Below are positions 28,101 to 36,103 of a stretch of DNA of 64,000 bases, in pieces. This DNA is from Mycolicibacterium arabiense (GTDB taxonomy: Bacteria > Actinomycetota > Actinomycetes > Mycobacteriales > Mycobacteriaceae), in the NCBI RefSeq assembly GCF_010731815.2, contig NZ_AP022593.1:3968001-4032000 (forward strand). Direction: 5' to 3'. Position numbers and translations under genes: made by a program. Under the pieces are notes generated by a model. That model was not told where the DNA came from. It saw nothing but the letters and a program-made list of their open reading frames with translations, and did no database searches. Position 1 is the stretch's first letter. Each line of letters begins with the position of its first letter.

Positions 28101-29037
28101 TCTCGACGGGCTCAAGGAACGGCTCGACGCACCGATGCAGCGCGCGGTGGCCGACGTCGTCGCAGGCGGTCTGGCGCGAAAGGGGTTGCGCGGCTGGCCC
28201 GACGACCTCGACGAGGTGCCGCGGGTGATCGACAGCACCGGCGGGCGCAACACCGTGCGGGGCTACCCCGCGTTCGTCGACGTGGGCAAGGCCGTGGACC
28301 TGACGGTTTTCGCCTCCGAGGTCGAGCAGCGGGCGAGGATGGCACCGGGCGTGCGGCGGCTGGTGCGCCTCGACGTCGCGTCACCGGTGAAGGCGGTGGA
28401 GCGGGCACTCGACCTGCGCACGCGACTGGTCGTCGCCGACAATCCCGACGGCTCACTCTCCGCGCTCATCGACGACTGCGCCGACGCCGTCACCGACACC
28501 CTGATCACCACACCCGTATGGACGAAGGCAGAATTCGCCGCGTTGCGGACCAAGGTCTCGAAGACACTGGCGCTCAGCACCATCGACGTCATCGGCCGGG
28601 TGGCGAAGGTGCTCGGTGCGGCGCACGACGTCCGCCTCGCCCTGCCCGAACGGCCGGTGCCCGCGCAGGCCGCGTCGATCGCCGACGTCCGCGCGCAGCT
28701 GGCGCGGCTGCTCCCGGCCGGGTTCGTGACGGCGACGGGGATCGCGCATCTGGCCGACCTCACCCGGTACCTCACCGCGATCGGGCGACGGCTGGAACGC
28801 CTGCCGCACGGCGTCAATGCCGACGTCGAGCGGATGGCCCGCGTGCACGCCGTGCAACACGCCTACGACCAACTCGTCGCGGCGCTGTCACCGGCCCGCG
28901 CGGCGGCATCCGACGTGAGCGACATCGCCCGCCAGATCGAGGAATTCCGGGTGAGCCTGTGGGCGCAGCAGCTCGGAACCCCGCGCCCGGTCAGCGAGCA
29001 GCGCATCTACCGCGCGATCGACGCGGTGCTGGGCTGA
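25108..29037 (+). CDS. hrpA: ATP-dependent RNA helicase HrpA
   Basis: A DEAH-box RNA helicase of 1309 residues. Walker A GETGSGKTTQLPK begins near residue 94, DEAH lies at 191-194, the SAT motif (VTSATIEPERF) follows, and the C-terminal RecA domain ends in QRAGRSGRTAPGVCIRLY. After the helicase core come the winged-helix and ratchet (HA2) regions, an OB fold and the long DUF3418 domain specific to bacterial HrpA. It unwinds RNA in an ATP-driven manner; in other bacteria HrpA acts on mRNA processing and stalled ribosomes. GTG start at 25108. It stands alone, 3 bases from the convergent kup stop codon. Confidence 0.93.
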   Translation: MSEPSRDELKALRGRLDHLTIHDAARFGRRLRSMRNVTPEQVQRITQQIASAEALVATRESAVPQVTYPDLPVSDRRDDIAAAITANQVIVVAGETGSGKTTQLPKICLELGRGVRGTIGHTQPRRLAARTVAQRVADELGTPLGDVVGYTVRFTDQASNRTLVKLMTDGILLAEMQRDRRLLAYDTLILDEAHERSLNIDFLLGYLRELLPRRPDLKVIVTSATIEPERFAKHFADRHGVPAPIVEVSGRTYPVEIRYRPLEVEVTDGVDADDPDDPDREIVRTEVRDPTEAIVDAVRELEAEPPGDVLVFLSGEREIRDTTEALRDAMRGDRFQTEVLPLYARLPTADQQKVFAPHTNRRVVLATNVAETSLTVPGVRYVVDPGTARISRYSRRTKVQRLPIEPISQASASQRAGRSGRTAPGVCIRLYSEADFESRPRYTDPEILRTNLAAVILQMAALGLGDVEAFPFLDPPEARSIRDGVTLLQELGAFDRNGAITDVGRRLARLPLDPRIGRMILQADTENCVREVLILAAALSIPDPRERPVDKEEAARQKHARFADEHSDFVSFLNLWRYVSEQRRERSGSSFRRMCREEFLHYLRIREWQDLTGQLRSIAKDLGIHEQDEPADPASVHAALTAGLLSHVGLREGDSREYQGARNTRFVLAPGSVLTRRPPRWIVVADLVETSRLFGRVAARVEPELVERVAGDLVQRTHSEPHWDANRGAVMAFERVTLFGLPLVARRRIGYAQIDPVLSRELFIRHALVERDWQTRHHFFRDNGQLLEELAEIEERARRRDLLAGDDEIYALYDARIPPDVVSARHFDAWWKKQRHRTPDLLTFTRADLLRGDDALDQPDRWEAGDLSLPITYKFEPGAEDDGITVHVPVEVLARLGGDEFAWHVPALREELIAALLKSLPKELRRNFVPVPDTARALLSTLDPGDQPLLDALQQELRRRTGVLVPIDAFDVEKVPAHLRVTFAVEGSDGSEVARGKDLDGLKERLDAPMQRAVADVVAGGLARKGLRGWPDDLDEVPRVIDSTGGRNTVRGYPAFVDVGKAVDLTVFASEVEQRARMAPGVRRLVRLDVASPVKAVERALDLRTRLVVADNPDGSLSALIDDCADAVTDTLITTPVWTKAEFAALRTKVSKTLALSTIDVIGRVAKVLGAAHDVRLALPERPVPAQAASIADVRAQLARLLPAGFVTATGIAHLADLTRYLTAIGRRLERLPHGVNADVERMARVHAVQHAYDQLVAALSPARAAASDVSDIARQIEEFRVSLWAQQLGTPRPVSEQRIYRAIDAVLG

Positions 29038-29039
29038 CG

Positions 29040-30962
29040 TCACACCTCGAGGCGGGCGCCGATGATGACGGTCCGGTCGACGGGGAGGTGGAAGTGCGCG
29101 GCCGCGTCTGCGGTGATGTACGACGTCGCGACGAACAGCCTGGTGCGCCAGGGCGGCATCGTCGGCTCCGAGCACACCACCAACTCCAGCTTGGACAGGA
29201 AGTACGAGGCCTCGTCCAAGTCGATGGGGCCCTCGGTCTCGTCGGGGTCGAGGAGGCGCAGCGCCGCGGGGACGTCGGGGCGGTCGAGGTAACCGTAACG
29301 GGCCCGGACGAAGATGATGCCGTCACCGACGAGTTCGAGGTCCTCGACCGTCACGCGTTCTGAATCCGGTACGCGCGGAACGGGTTCGACCTCCATCGAG
29401 AGGATGACGACGTGCCGGTGCAGGACGTGGTTGTGCTCCACGTTGGCCCGCATCGACAGCGGCGCGGTCTCGTCGCCGCGGTTGAGGAAGATGGCGGTGC
29501 CGGGCACGCGCACCAGCGGCGGGTCGCGGTGGAGCAACCCGCCGACGAAAGGCCGCAGCGGTCCCTCGACGTCGGCGCGCTTGCGGGTGACGATGGCCCG
29601 TCCCCGCTGCCATGTGGTCATCACGGTGAACGCGGAGATGGCGATCAGCAGGGGCAGCCACGCGCCGTGCACGAGCTTGGTCAGGTTGGCGGCGAAGAAC
29701 ATCAGGTCGACGGCCAGTAGCAGGCCGCCGCCGCCGAGCACCGCCCACAGCGGCCAGTGCCAGCGGGTCCGCGCGTAGTACAGGAACAGCGTCGTCGTGA
29801 TCGTGATGGTTCCCGTCACCGCCATGCCGAACGCGTAGGCCAGGGCGTCCGACGACCGAAACGCGAACACCAGGATCAGCACGCCGATCAGCAGGACGCC
29901 GTTGATGAACGGGACGTAGATCTGCCCGATGGTCGAGGCCGAGGTGTGCGCGATCCGCAGCCGCGGCAGGTAGCCGAGCTGAGCCGCCTGCGAGGCCACC
30001 GAGAACGCCCCGGTGATGACGGCCTGGGAGGCGATCACCGTTGCGAGGGTTGCCAGTACGACCATCGGCACCAGCGCCCAGTCCGGTGTCAGGAGGAAGA
30101 ACGGCGCTTCGACCTTGCTCTCGTCGCCGAGCAGCAGTGCGCCCTGGCCGAGGTAGCTCAGCGTCAGGGCGGGTAGCGCGAGACCCAGCCACCCGATGGT
30201 GATGGCCTTGCGGCCGAAGTGGCCCATGTCGGCGTACAGCGCCTCGGCGCCGGTCACGGCCAGCACGACCGCTGCCAGGGCGAAGAAGCCGATGTGGAAG
30301 TGGCCGGCCATGAATCCCAATGCGTACGTGGGGGACAGGGCGGCCAGGATCTCGGGCTCGCGGACGATGCCGCCGATGCCGCACGCGCCGATCGCGAGGA
30401 ACCACACGATCATCACCGGGCCGAAGAAGCGGCCGACGGCGGCGGTGCCGCGGCGCTGGACCGAGAAGAGCAACACGATGATGACGGCCGTGATGGGCAC
30501 GATCCACGGCGCGAGTTTGGGCTCGACGATCTTGAGGCCCTCGACCGCGGACAGTACGGAGATCGCGGGGGTGATCATGCTGTCGCCGAAGAACAGTGCG
30601 GCGCCGAAGATCCCGAGACCCGCGAGCATCAGCGACGTGCGGCGGCCGCGGCCGTGCGCCCGCTGACGCAGCAGCGTGATGAGCGCCATGATGCCGCCCT
30701 CGCCGTGGTTGTCCGCCCGCATGACCAGGGTGACGTAGGTGAGGGTGACGATCACCATGACCGACCAAAAGATCAGCGACACGATGCCGTAGACGTGATC
30801 GCGGGCGACGGGAACCGGGTGGGGATCGTCGGGATCGAACACCGTCGCGATCGTGTAGATCGGGCTGGTGCCGATGTCGCCAAACACGATGCCCAGCGCG
30901 CCGACCACGACGCCCGTCGACAGGCGTGGCGCGTGCGAGGGCGGTGCGGGATTCGCGGGCAC
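29040..30962 (-). CDS. kup: KUP/HAK/KT potassium uptake transporter
   Basis: Low-affinity proton-coupled K+ importer, 640 residues. About twelve membrane helices occupy residues 15-450, including the family signature GALGIVFGDIGTSPIYT and LFFGDSMITPAISVLSA, followed by a C-terminal cytoplasmic domain with LNRGDETAPLSMRANVEHNHVLH-like strands. The GTG at 30962 is used. Together with the antiporter and RCK gene at the left end, the window contains K+ import and export functions, but they are 28 kb apart and show no common regulation. Confidence 0.92.
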   Translation of the reverse strand: MPANPAPPSHAPRLSTGVVVGALGIVFGDIGTSPIYTIATVFDPDDPHPVPVARDHVYGIVSLIFWSVMVIVTLTYVTLVMRADNHGEGGIMALITLLRQRAHGRGRRTSLMLAGLGIFGAALFFGDSMITPAISVLSAVEGLKIVEPKLAPWIVPITAVIIVLLFSVQRRGTAAVGRFFGPVMIVWFLAIGACGIGGIVREPEILAALSPTYALGFMAGHFHIGFFALAAVVLAVTGAEALYADMGHFGRKAITIGWLGLALPALTLSYLGQGALLLGDESKVEAPFFLLTPDWALVPMVVLATLATVIASQAVITGAFSVASQAAQLGYLPRLRIAHTSASTIGQIYVPFINGVLLIGVLILVFAFRSSDALAYAFGMAVTGTITITTTLFLYYARTRWHWPLWAVLGGGGLLLAVDLMFFAANLTKLVHGAWLPLLIAISAFTVMTTWQRGRAIVTRKRADVEGPLRPFVGGLLHRDPPLVRVPGTAIFLNRGDETAPLSMRANVEHNHVLHRHVVILSMEVEPVPRVPDSERVTVEDLELVGDGIIFVRARYGYLDRPDVPAALRLLDPDETEGPIDLDEASYFLSKLELVVCSEPTMPPWRTRLFVATSYITADAAAHFHLPVDRTVIIGARLEV

Positions 30963-31012
30963 GGCGCGATCGTAAGCCCGACCGCCTGTGCGTCGACTGT
31001 CCGGACACGCAA

Positions 31013-31043
31013 GAGGGGCACCCGCGCGTGGCGGGTGCCCCTC
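31013..31043 (-). terminator. Intrinsic-type terminator of second small peptide gene
   Basis: GAGGGGCACCCGC pairs perfectly with GCGGGTGCCCCTC over a 5-base loop. It follows the stop codon of the small peptide gene by 16 bases and is nearly identical in stem to the one after the paralogue at 22.9 kb. Confidence 0.85.
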
Positions 31044-31059
31044 GAGGATCGTGCGTGGG

Positions 31060-31227
31060 TCAGCGGCTCTGGTGCACCGTGGTGTCCGTGTAGGGCACGG
31101 TGGCCGTCGGCTGGATCTCGTCGAGCCACGTGTGGTGGTCGATGCCGGCCTGAGCTGGCGCTGCGAGTCCGAGGACCGCTGCGGCCATACCGCTGGCGAC
31201 GATCGAGGCGAATCCGAACTTCTTCAT
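31060..31227 (-). CDS. Small secreted peptide, I-x-H-H-x-W family (55 aa precursor)
   Basis: A 55-residue precursor: MKKFGFAS start, hydrophobic core and an APAQA cleavage site after residue 27, leaving a 28-residue peptide that begins GIDHHTW and ends in Arg. Compared with the peptide at 22.7 kb, the mature parts are of identical length and share Ile2, His4, His5, Trp7, Ile11, Gln12, Ala15, Val17, Thr23, Val24 and Arg28. AAAGAAG precedes the ATG. A perfect terminator lies directly downstream, so the gene is a monocistron. Its own 232-base upstream region carries a GTAAC-N6-GTTAC palindrome. No function is known. Confidence 0.75.
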   Translation of the reverse strand: MKKFGFASIVASGMAAAVLGLAAPAQAGIDHHTWLDEIQPTATVPYTDTTVHQSR

Positions 31228-31335
31228 TGCGTGTGTCACTTCTTTCGATCTATTGAGTTGTACGAACCGTGGCGCTGGTGTCGCGGATCGAACGCTGTGT
31301 CGACCGGCGCGAGACGTCGAGCCGGTCTGCCTGTT

Positions 31336-31351
31336 GTAACCGCTGTGTTAC
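31336..31351. promoter_or_regulatory. GTAAC-N6-GTTAC palindrome upstream of the small peptide gene
   Basis: Perfect inverted repeat GTAAC, six bases, GTTAC, centred about 115 bases upstream of the ATG at 31227. It lies in the 232-base gap between the peptide gene and the MOSC gene, which has no other recognisable content. The size and symmetry suit a dimeric regulator; the regulator is not identified. Confidence 0.4.
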
Positions 31352-31459
31352 GTCGTTTGATTCCAGTTGTGCGGTAGGCCACATGGGGCTGTCGAGTGTG
31401 TGGGTTGTCGACGCGGCCACTCGGGCGATGCATTCGGAAGCCCCACACTCGGCGGGGTC

Positions 31460-32107
31460 CTAAGACGCAGCGCGCCTGCGGGCCTGGCGCTTCAGCGGCT
31501 CCGGCAGCTCGTCGGCGGCCAGGATGCTGGGCATCAGGTCGGGCTCTAGCATCATCGCCCGGTAGACCGTCGCGATCGTCACGCCGTGCTCGGGCCGGTC
31601 GAACACCTCGATCTCGTCACCGGCCGCAACGGGCCCTGGCTCGAGCACCCGTAGGTAGGCGCCGGGCGTGCCGCCGTTGGTGAACGTCTTTATCCAGCCG
31701 CGGATCCCCATGCGAACCGCGAACGTCTTGCACGGCGTGCGGGGGCGGGTCACCTGCAGCAGCAGTCCGCCCGAGCCCACGCGCCAGCGCTCGCCGATGA
31801 CGGCGTTGGTGACGTCCACACCCGAGGTGGTGACGTTCTCGCCGAACATGCCGTTGGTGATCTCGCGGTCGATCTGGCTCTGCCAGACGTCGAGGTCCTC
31901 GCGGGCGTACGCGTAGACCGCCTGATCGTCGCCGCCGTGGAACTTCGAGTTGCCGATCGAGTCGCCGACGAGACCGCTACCGAGTCCGCCCCGCATCGCG
32001 CCGGGGGGACGCACCTCGACCGGTCCGTCGACCGGCCGCTTGTCGATTCCCGTCGTCGCGGCGCGGACGCCGGGACCCACGTGTGCACTGTTCACCGTCA
32101 ACACCAT
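31460..32107 (-). CDS. MOSC domain protein (YiiM-like)
   Basis: A 215-residue protein with a MOSC domain: KFHGGDDQAVYAYAREDLDVW, GMFGENVTTSG and IGERWRVGSGGLLLQVTRPRTPC, the last Cys being the candidate molybdenum-cofactor sulfur ligand, then a 3-alpha C-terminal segment. YiiM-like MOSC proteins bind the molybdenum cofactor and reduce N-hydroxylated compounds. The ATG at 32107 is preferred; the upstream frame is antisense material. It lies 22 bases after the end of the Bat-like operon on the same strand and may be transcribed with it. Confidence 0.83.
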   Translation of the reverse strand: MVLTVNSAHVGPGVRAATTGIDKRPVDGPVEVRPPGAMRGGLGSGLVGDSIGNSKFHGGDDQAVYAYAREDLDVWQSQIDREITNGMFGENVTTSGVDVTNAVIGERWRVGSGGLLLQVTRPRTPCKTFAVRMGIRGWIKTFTNGGTPGAYLRVLEPGPVAAGDEIEVFDRPEHGVTIATVYRAMMLEPDLMPSILAADELPEPLKRQARRRAAS

Positions 32108-32129
32108 GGCCACGACGTCGAGGCTAGCT

Positions 32130-32837
32130 TCAGGGCGCGCCGCGCACCGCCGCGCCGTCCTCCAGCAGCTGCCGCAGCCGGTCCAGCGGCGCCCCGGGGC
32201 CGAGCACCAGCCGCTCGTCCTCGGTCTGGTCGGGCGACGTGCCCGCTCCCGGCGGCGGCGCGCCCGCGGGCGGAGGCGGTGGGGGAGCCGCGGCCAGCGG
32301 CGGGGGAGCCAGCGGCCGCTCCAGGATCGCGATCTTGTTGGCGAGCCGGTCGGCCGCCTGCTCGCGGACCGTGCGGCGTTCGGGATTGGCGTCGTCGTTG
32401 CCCGCGAAGCACCCTGCGGGCGCACCGGTCACGGTGCCCAGCGCGGCCCGATAGCGGACCAGTGCGGCGGGACCGTCACCCGCGCCGACGAACGCATCGC
32501 CCCACGCTTCACGCACCAGGGCCAGGTTCACCAGGGCGGGGCATTCGCCGCCTGCCTCGGCGAAGCGTCGCTCGGCTTCGTCGAACCGGCCCTCGAGCGT
32601 GGCGAGCGCCCCCGCCCCGAACGACGTGGCGCCGGGGTCGACGACGTCGAAGACCTCCATGGTCGAGACGTCACCGCGCAACGCCTCGGTGTCGCCGCGG
32701 GCGAAGTCGTCGGCCGCCGCGTTGCCCGCGATCACCGTGGACACGAGCTTGGCGATCACCAGGACCACGATCAGTACGACCGGCGCCGACCACAGCAGCA
32801 GACGTCGGCGTCGATTCAGGTGGGCCGGCCGGGTCAC
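32130..32837 (-). CDS. Membrane-anchored TPR-like protein, last gene of Bat-like operon
   Basis: A 235-residue protein with one N-terminal membrane helix (about 12-35), then a helical region with TPR-like units (SFGAGALATLEGRFDEAERRF and AALVRYRAALG) and a Pro/Ala-rich stretch (about 178-202). In the Bat operons of other bacteria a TPR protein follows the VWA proteins, and this position is matched. It starts at a GTG overlapping the stop of the VWA gene (GTGA). The function is unknown; probably a scaffold or partner of the VWA proteins. Confidence 0.7.
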   Translation of the reverse strand: MTRPAHLNRRRRLLLWSAPVVLIVVLVIAKLVSTVIAGNAAADDFARGDTEALRGDVSTMEVFDVVDPGATSFGAGALATLEGRFDEAERRFAEAGGECPALVNLALVREAWGDAFVGAGDGPAALVRYRAALGTVTGAPAGCFAGNDDANPERRTVREQAADRLANKIAILERPLAPPPLAAAPPPPPPAGAPPPGAGTSPDQTEDERLVLGPGAPLDRLRQLLEDGAAVRGAP

Positions 32838-33802
32838 GTGACCACCGCCCTTGTCCTGGACCGCTGCAGGTCGCGCAGCGTCAGCGACAACTCGAGCAGC
32901 AGCAGCGCGGCGGCGAGCATCGCAGGCGCCCAATACGTCTCGGTGGGCCGGGCCGACGCGGTGACACCCGACTCCTGCGGTGGCTCACCGGCATCACCGA
33001 ACATCGCGGCGGTATCGCCCGTGCCGTCGCGCTGCACGAACGGCACGCCCAGCTGCTCGGCGACCGCGCGCAACCGCGGTTCGTCGAGGGTCGAGCGCAC
33101 TGCAGGACGCCCGGGCAGCGGTGCACCGCGCGTGGTGCCGTAGCCCAGCACCGCGCCGCCGTCGACCGAACCCTCGGCCACGTCGAAGCGACGCTGCGGA
33201 GCCTCGGAGGCGCTGGCGCCCGAGCCGACGTAGAACACCAGGTTGTTGGCGCGCGGGAACTGCTGGCGCGCTCCGATCAGCTGATAGCGCAACACGTTTC
33301 CCGCGGCCGCGACGTTGGTGAGCGCGACGTCGGCGTCCCCGTACGGCTCCATGGCCGCGAGCACGGACCGCAGACTCCAGGTGTCCTGGGACAACGGCCA
33401 TTCCAGTGAGGGGCCGGAGGCGAAGGCGATGACGGCGAACCGGGCGTCCGGGTAGCGGTCGACCACCGCGGCGATGTCCTCCCGGGCGGCGTCCATCCGC
33501 GTCCGCCCATCCGGGAGGTCGCCGACGCCCATCTCAGGGGAGCGGTCCACTACTAGGAAGACGTTGGGCTGGCCGTCGGCCGCACCGGCGGGCGTGGTCT
33601 GCAGGTCGTCGCCGAATACCGGTCGGGCCGCGGCGATCAGCAGCAGCACGACCGCAGCCGTCACCCCCGCCCAGCGCCACACCTGCGTCCGCGTTCGGCG
33701 GCGGGCCGAGAGCAGTTGCCGCAGCGACGCGATCCTGGCGACCACCGCGACGGCGGCCACGATCGCCAGCAGGATGGGCGGCAGCACGGGATAGAAGCTC
33801 AT
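32834..33802 (-). CDS. VWA domain membrane protein with degenerate MIDAS (BatA/B-like)
   Basis: A 322-residue membrane protein: two N-terminal helices (about 5-22 and 44-63), an extracytoplasmic VWA domain (about 75-255) and a C-terminal helix (about 288-308). The metal-ion site normally reads DxSxS; here it is DRSPE, with Glu in the last position, so metal-dependent ligand binding may be altered or lost. FAVIAFASGPSLEWPLSQD and NNLVFYVGSGA are other VWA strands. It overlaps both neighbours by four bases. By analogy to MoxR-VWA systems, the AAA+ partner would remodel a complex containing this protein. Confidence 0.75.
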   Translation of the reverse strand: MSFYPVLPPILLAIVAAVAVVARIASLRQLLSARRRTRTQVWRWAGVTAAVVLLLIAAARPVFGDDLQTTPAGAADGQPNVFLVVDRSPEMGVGDLPDGRTRMDAAREDIAAVVDRYPDARFAVIAFASGPSLEWPLSQDTWSLRSVLAAMEPYGDADVALTNVAAAGNVLRYQLIGARQQFPRANNLVFYVGSGASASEAPQRRFDVAEGSVDGGAVLGYGTTRGAPLPGRPAVRSTLDEPRLRAVAEQLGVPFVQRDGTGDTAAMFGDAGEPPQESGVTASARPTETYWAPAMLAAALLLLELSLTLRDLQRSRTRAVVT

Positions 33803-34767
33803 CGGGACTTCACCGCCAGGGGCACCAGTGACAGCGCCGCCAGTGCCAGCACCGCGACGGCGAGCGGGACGTCGGGAGACTCGGGTGTCGACACCCGCAC
33901 CGTCTGCCCCGGTGTCGGGGGTGGCGGGGCGTCGCGGATCTCGGCGAGCCGCACCGCGACGTCGCCGCTGGACGATTCGGACTTTCCCCCGGTGGTGCGG
34001 GCGAGGTCGTCGAGGGTGGCGTTGCTCGGACCGGTGACGACGGCGTTCACCTGCACCCCGGCGGTCGTGGCCAGCTCGCGCAACTGCTCGGCCCCCACCA
34101 CTGACGGCCGCGTCTCACCGGGTGCCCGCAGTGTGCTCGGCCCGACGTAGATCAGCGAACGGCGTTGTGCCCCGGCCTCATCGAAGTCGGGAAAGCCGGT
34201 GAGGCACAGGGCGAGGACGTCCTCGGTGCTCTCGGCGTAGTTGGCGTAGGACACCGCGGGGGAGAAGTCCCCGCGACGGGCGGCATCGGATCCCGCGTAC
34301 TCGCCGAAGCGGGCCGCAGCGTACTGGTGGTCGCGGGTCATCGGGATCACCCGTCGATTCGGGGACGTGAGCCCGATGCGCTGGGTGTCGAAGGTCGGGA
34401 CGTGCCCGGCGAAGAAGCGCATCGCCGCGGCGAGCTGGGGGTCGTCGACCGGTGCACCGGCGCAGACCATCACGTCCTCGGGCTGGCCGGTGTCGGCGTC
34501 GTGCGCGGCGGTCGGCAGCCCCGTCGGACGCGCTGCCGCGAGCACCGAGGCGCCGCACGCGAGGACCAGCAGTACCAGGACGGCGATCGTCGCGATCATC
34601 CGGCGCCGCACCGCCCGCACGTACGCGGGCAGCCGGGTCAGCCGATCCACGTTGGCCAGCGGGCGCAGTCGGCGACCGTCGTCGCCGGGCATCGCCAACG
34701 CGACGACGATGCCCGCGGCGAGCGCAACGCACGCCACGATCACGACCAGCCACCAGGTCAACTCCAC
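33799..34767 (-). CDS. Membrane protein with VWA-like fold lacking MIDAS
   Basis: A 322-residue protein with two N-terminal membrane helices (about 5-26 and 57-79) and a C-terminal helix (about 300-316). The middle part resembles the second half of a VWA domain (RSLIYVGPSTLRAPGET, then AEQLRELATTAGVQVNAVV and a DLARTTGGK helix), but no DxSxS motif is present. It overlaps the upstream gene by 10 bases and the VWA gene by 4. I infer a degenerate, structural VWA partner; no direct family name can be given. Confidence 0.65.
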   Translation of the reverse strand: MELTWWLVVIVACVALAAGIVVALAMPGDDGRRLRPLANVDRLTRLPAYVRAVRRRMIATIAVLVLLVLACGASVLAAARPTGLPTAAHDADTGQPEDVMVCAGAPVDDPQLAAAMRFFAGHVPTFDTQRIGLTSPNRRVIPMTRDHQYAAARFGEYAGSDAARRGDFSPAVSYANYAESTEDVLALCLTGFPDFDEAGAQRRSLIYVGPSTLRAPGETRPSVVGAEQLRELATTAGVQVNAVVTGPSNATLDDLARTTGGKSESSSGDVAVRLAEIRDAPPPPTPGQTVRVSTPESPDVPLAVAVLALAALSLVPLAVKSR

Positions 34768-35231
34768 GTCAGGATCAACTCCTCGGTGGCGCCGCTGAGT
34801 TCGCCGACGTCCTCGGCGGATCGTTCGTTGAACGCAACGTCGTTGAGCCGTGCCAGAATTGGCGCGGCTGGCGCGAGGCTGCCCTTGGCGACCTCCTCGA
34901 CCTGCATGTACTGCGCTCGCACGCCCGTGAATTCGTGCAGGAACTCGCGCAGGGTACGGCTCAGCTCGGCGCCTGCCGCGGCGTCGGGCAGCTCACCGCT
35001 GCGTCTGCGTTCGTCGATCCGGCGGGCCTCGCGCGCGAACCTGCGCCTGACCAGGGCGGCGCGTGCGGACGCGACCAGGCGCGGTCCGGCGTTGCGCTCC
35101 GGCGGCATCGTCGTCAGAAACACCGCGACGTACCAACCGATCACCAGGAGCGTCAGCAGCACCGCCAGCCACACCCACGTCGACGACATCGGCGCAGGAC
35201 CGATGACGAAGCGCAGCAGGTCATCCGGCAC
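34758..35231 (-). CDS. Small membrane protein of the Bat-like operon
   Basis: A 157-residue protein with one membrane helix (about residues 18-38), a basic segment (RAALVRRRFAREARRIDERRR) and a helical C-terminal domain that contains LSRTLREFLHEFTGVRAQYM. This resembles DUF4129-free middle genes found between DUF58 and VWA genes in actinobacterial MoxR clusters. Overlaps of 11 and 10 bases with its neighbours indicate translational coupling. Function unknown. Confidence 0.65.
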   Translation of the reverse strand: MPDDLLRFVIGPAPMSSTWVWLAVLLTLLVIGWYVAVFLTTMPPERNAGPRLVASARAALVRRRFAREARRIDERRRSGELPDAAAGAELSRTLREFLHEFTGVRAQYMQVEEVAKGSLAPAAPILARLNDVAFNERSAEDVGELSGATEELILTWS

Positions 35232-36093
35232 GGGCGAACACCCCGGTCATGCCGACGAGGCCGGATCGGATGCCGCGACTGCCCTCGAACACGGCGTAGG
35301 GCACGGCGCGCGTGGTCATTGCCTCCCAAAGCGCTTCGCGGCGAGCCTCTTCGGCCTCCTCGTAGGCGGCGACGACGTCGAAGCCGAGATCCACACCGCT
35401 CAGCACGTGGGCGCCGCCGTCGACGTCGTAGCCGCCGATGTCGTCGTCGGTCGAACTCACGATGGGGTGGTCGGCCGTCATCGCCCACATCACGTCGTGG
35501 CGGGGGGTGAGCCGGGACAGCATGGCGTCGAGGCGCTCACCGGTGTCGGGTTCGTCGGACACCACGACGACGAGGTGACGGTGCCGGTAGTGCTCGCACA
35601 CCCAACGCAACTGGGTCAGCACGTCGCTGCGACCCGGGTGGTCGCGCACGTGGTCGAGGTACCGGGTCAGCATGTACTCGAGATGCGTTTCGCCGCGGCG
35701 CAAGCGAATGTCGACGCAGCCCCTCGAGTCGCCGAAGACCATCCCGATCTGATCGGAGCGGCGCAACGTGATCAGCCCCAGCGCGCCAATCACGTTGGCG
35801 GCGACGTCGGCCTTGCGCTCACCGGACGGACTGAGCCCCAGCATGTTCCGTCCCGCGTCGGCGACCACGAGGATCTTGTGGTGCTTCTCTGAGACGAAGC
35901 GCTTGATCAGGACGTCGCCGGAGCGGGCGGTCGCCTTCCAGTCGATGTCGCGGACGTCGTCGCCCGGAACGTAGGGCCGGAGGTCGTCGAATTCGAGGCT
36001 GCGCGAATGCAACAGCGAATAGCGGCCGCCCTCGAGCAGCCCGTTGGTGTCGCGGCCGAAGAACGCCTTGGCGCGGTCGAGATGTCTACCCAC
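35221..36093 (-). CDS. DUF58 family protein of first MoxR cluster
   Basis: A 290-residue protein of the DUF58 family. The core signature is visible as LEFDDLRPYVPGDDVRDIDWKATARSGD (about residues 33-60), followed by a VWA-like half, KILVVADAGRNM, in which metal-site residues are only partly kept. There is no membrane helix, in contrast to the DUF58 protein at 58,023. It begins 10 bases after the MoxR stop codon. DUF58 proteins always travel with MoxR ATPases and are presumed clients or adaptors. Confidence 0.82.
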   Translation of the reverse strand: MGRHLDRAKAFFGRDTNGLLEGGRYSLLHSRSLEFDDLRPYVPGDDVRDIDWKATARSGDVLIKRFVSEKHHKILVVADAGRNMLGLSPSGERKADVAANVIGALGLITLRRSDQIGMVFGDSRGCVDIRLRRGETHLEYMLTRYLDHVRDHPGRSDVLTQLRWVCEHYRHRHLVVVVSDEPDTGERLDAMLSRLTPRHDVMWAMTADHPIVSSTDDDIGGYDVDGGAHVLSGVDLGFDVVAAYEEAEEARREALWEAMTTRAVPYAVFEGSRGIRSGLVGMTGVFARAG

Positions 36094-36103
36094 GAGACGC
36101 GTC

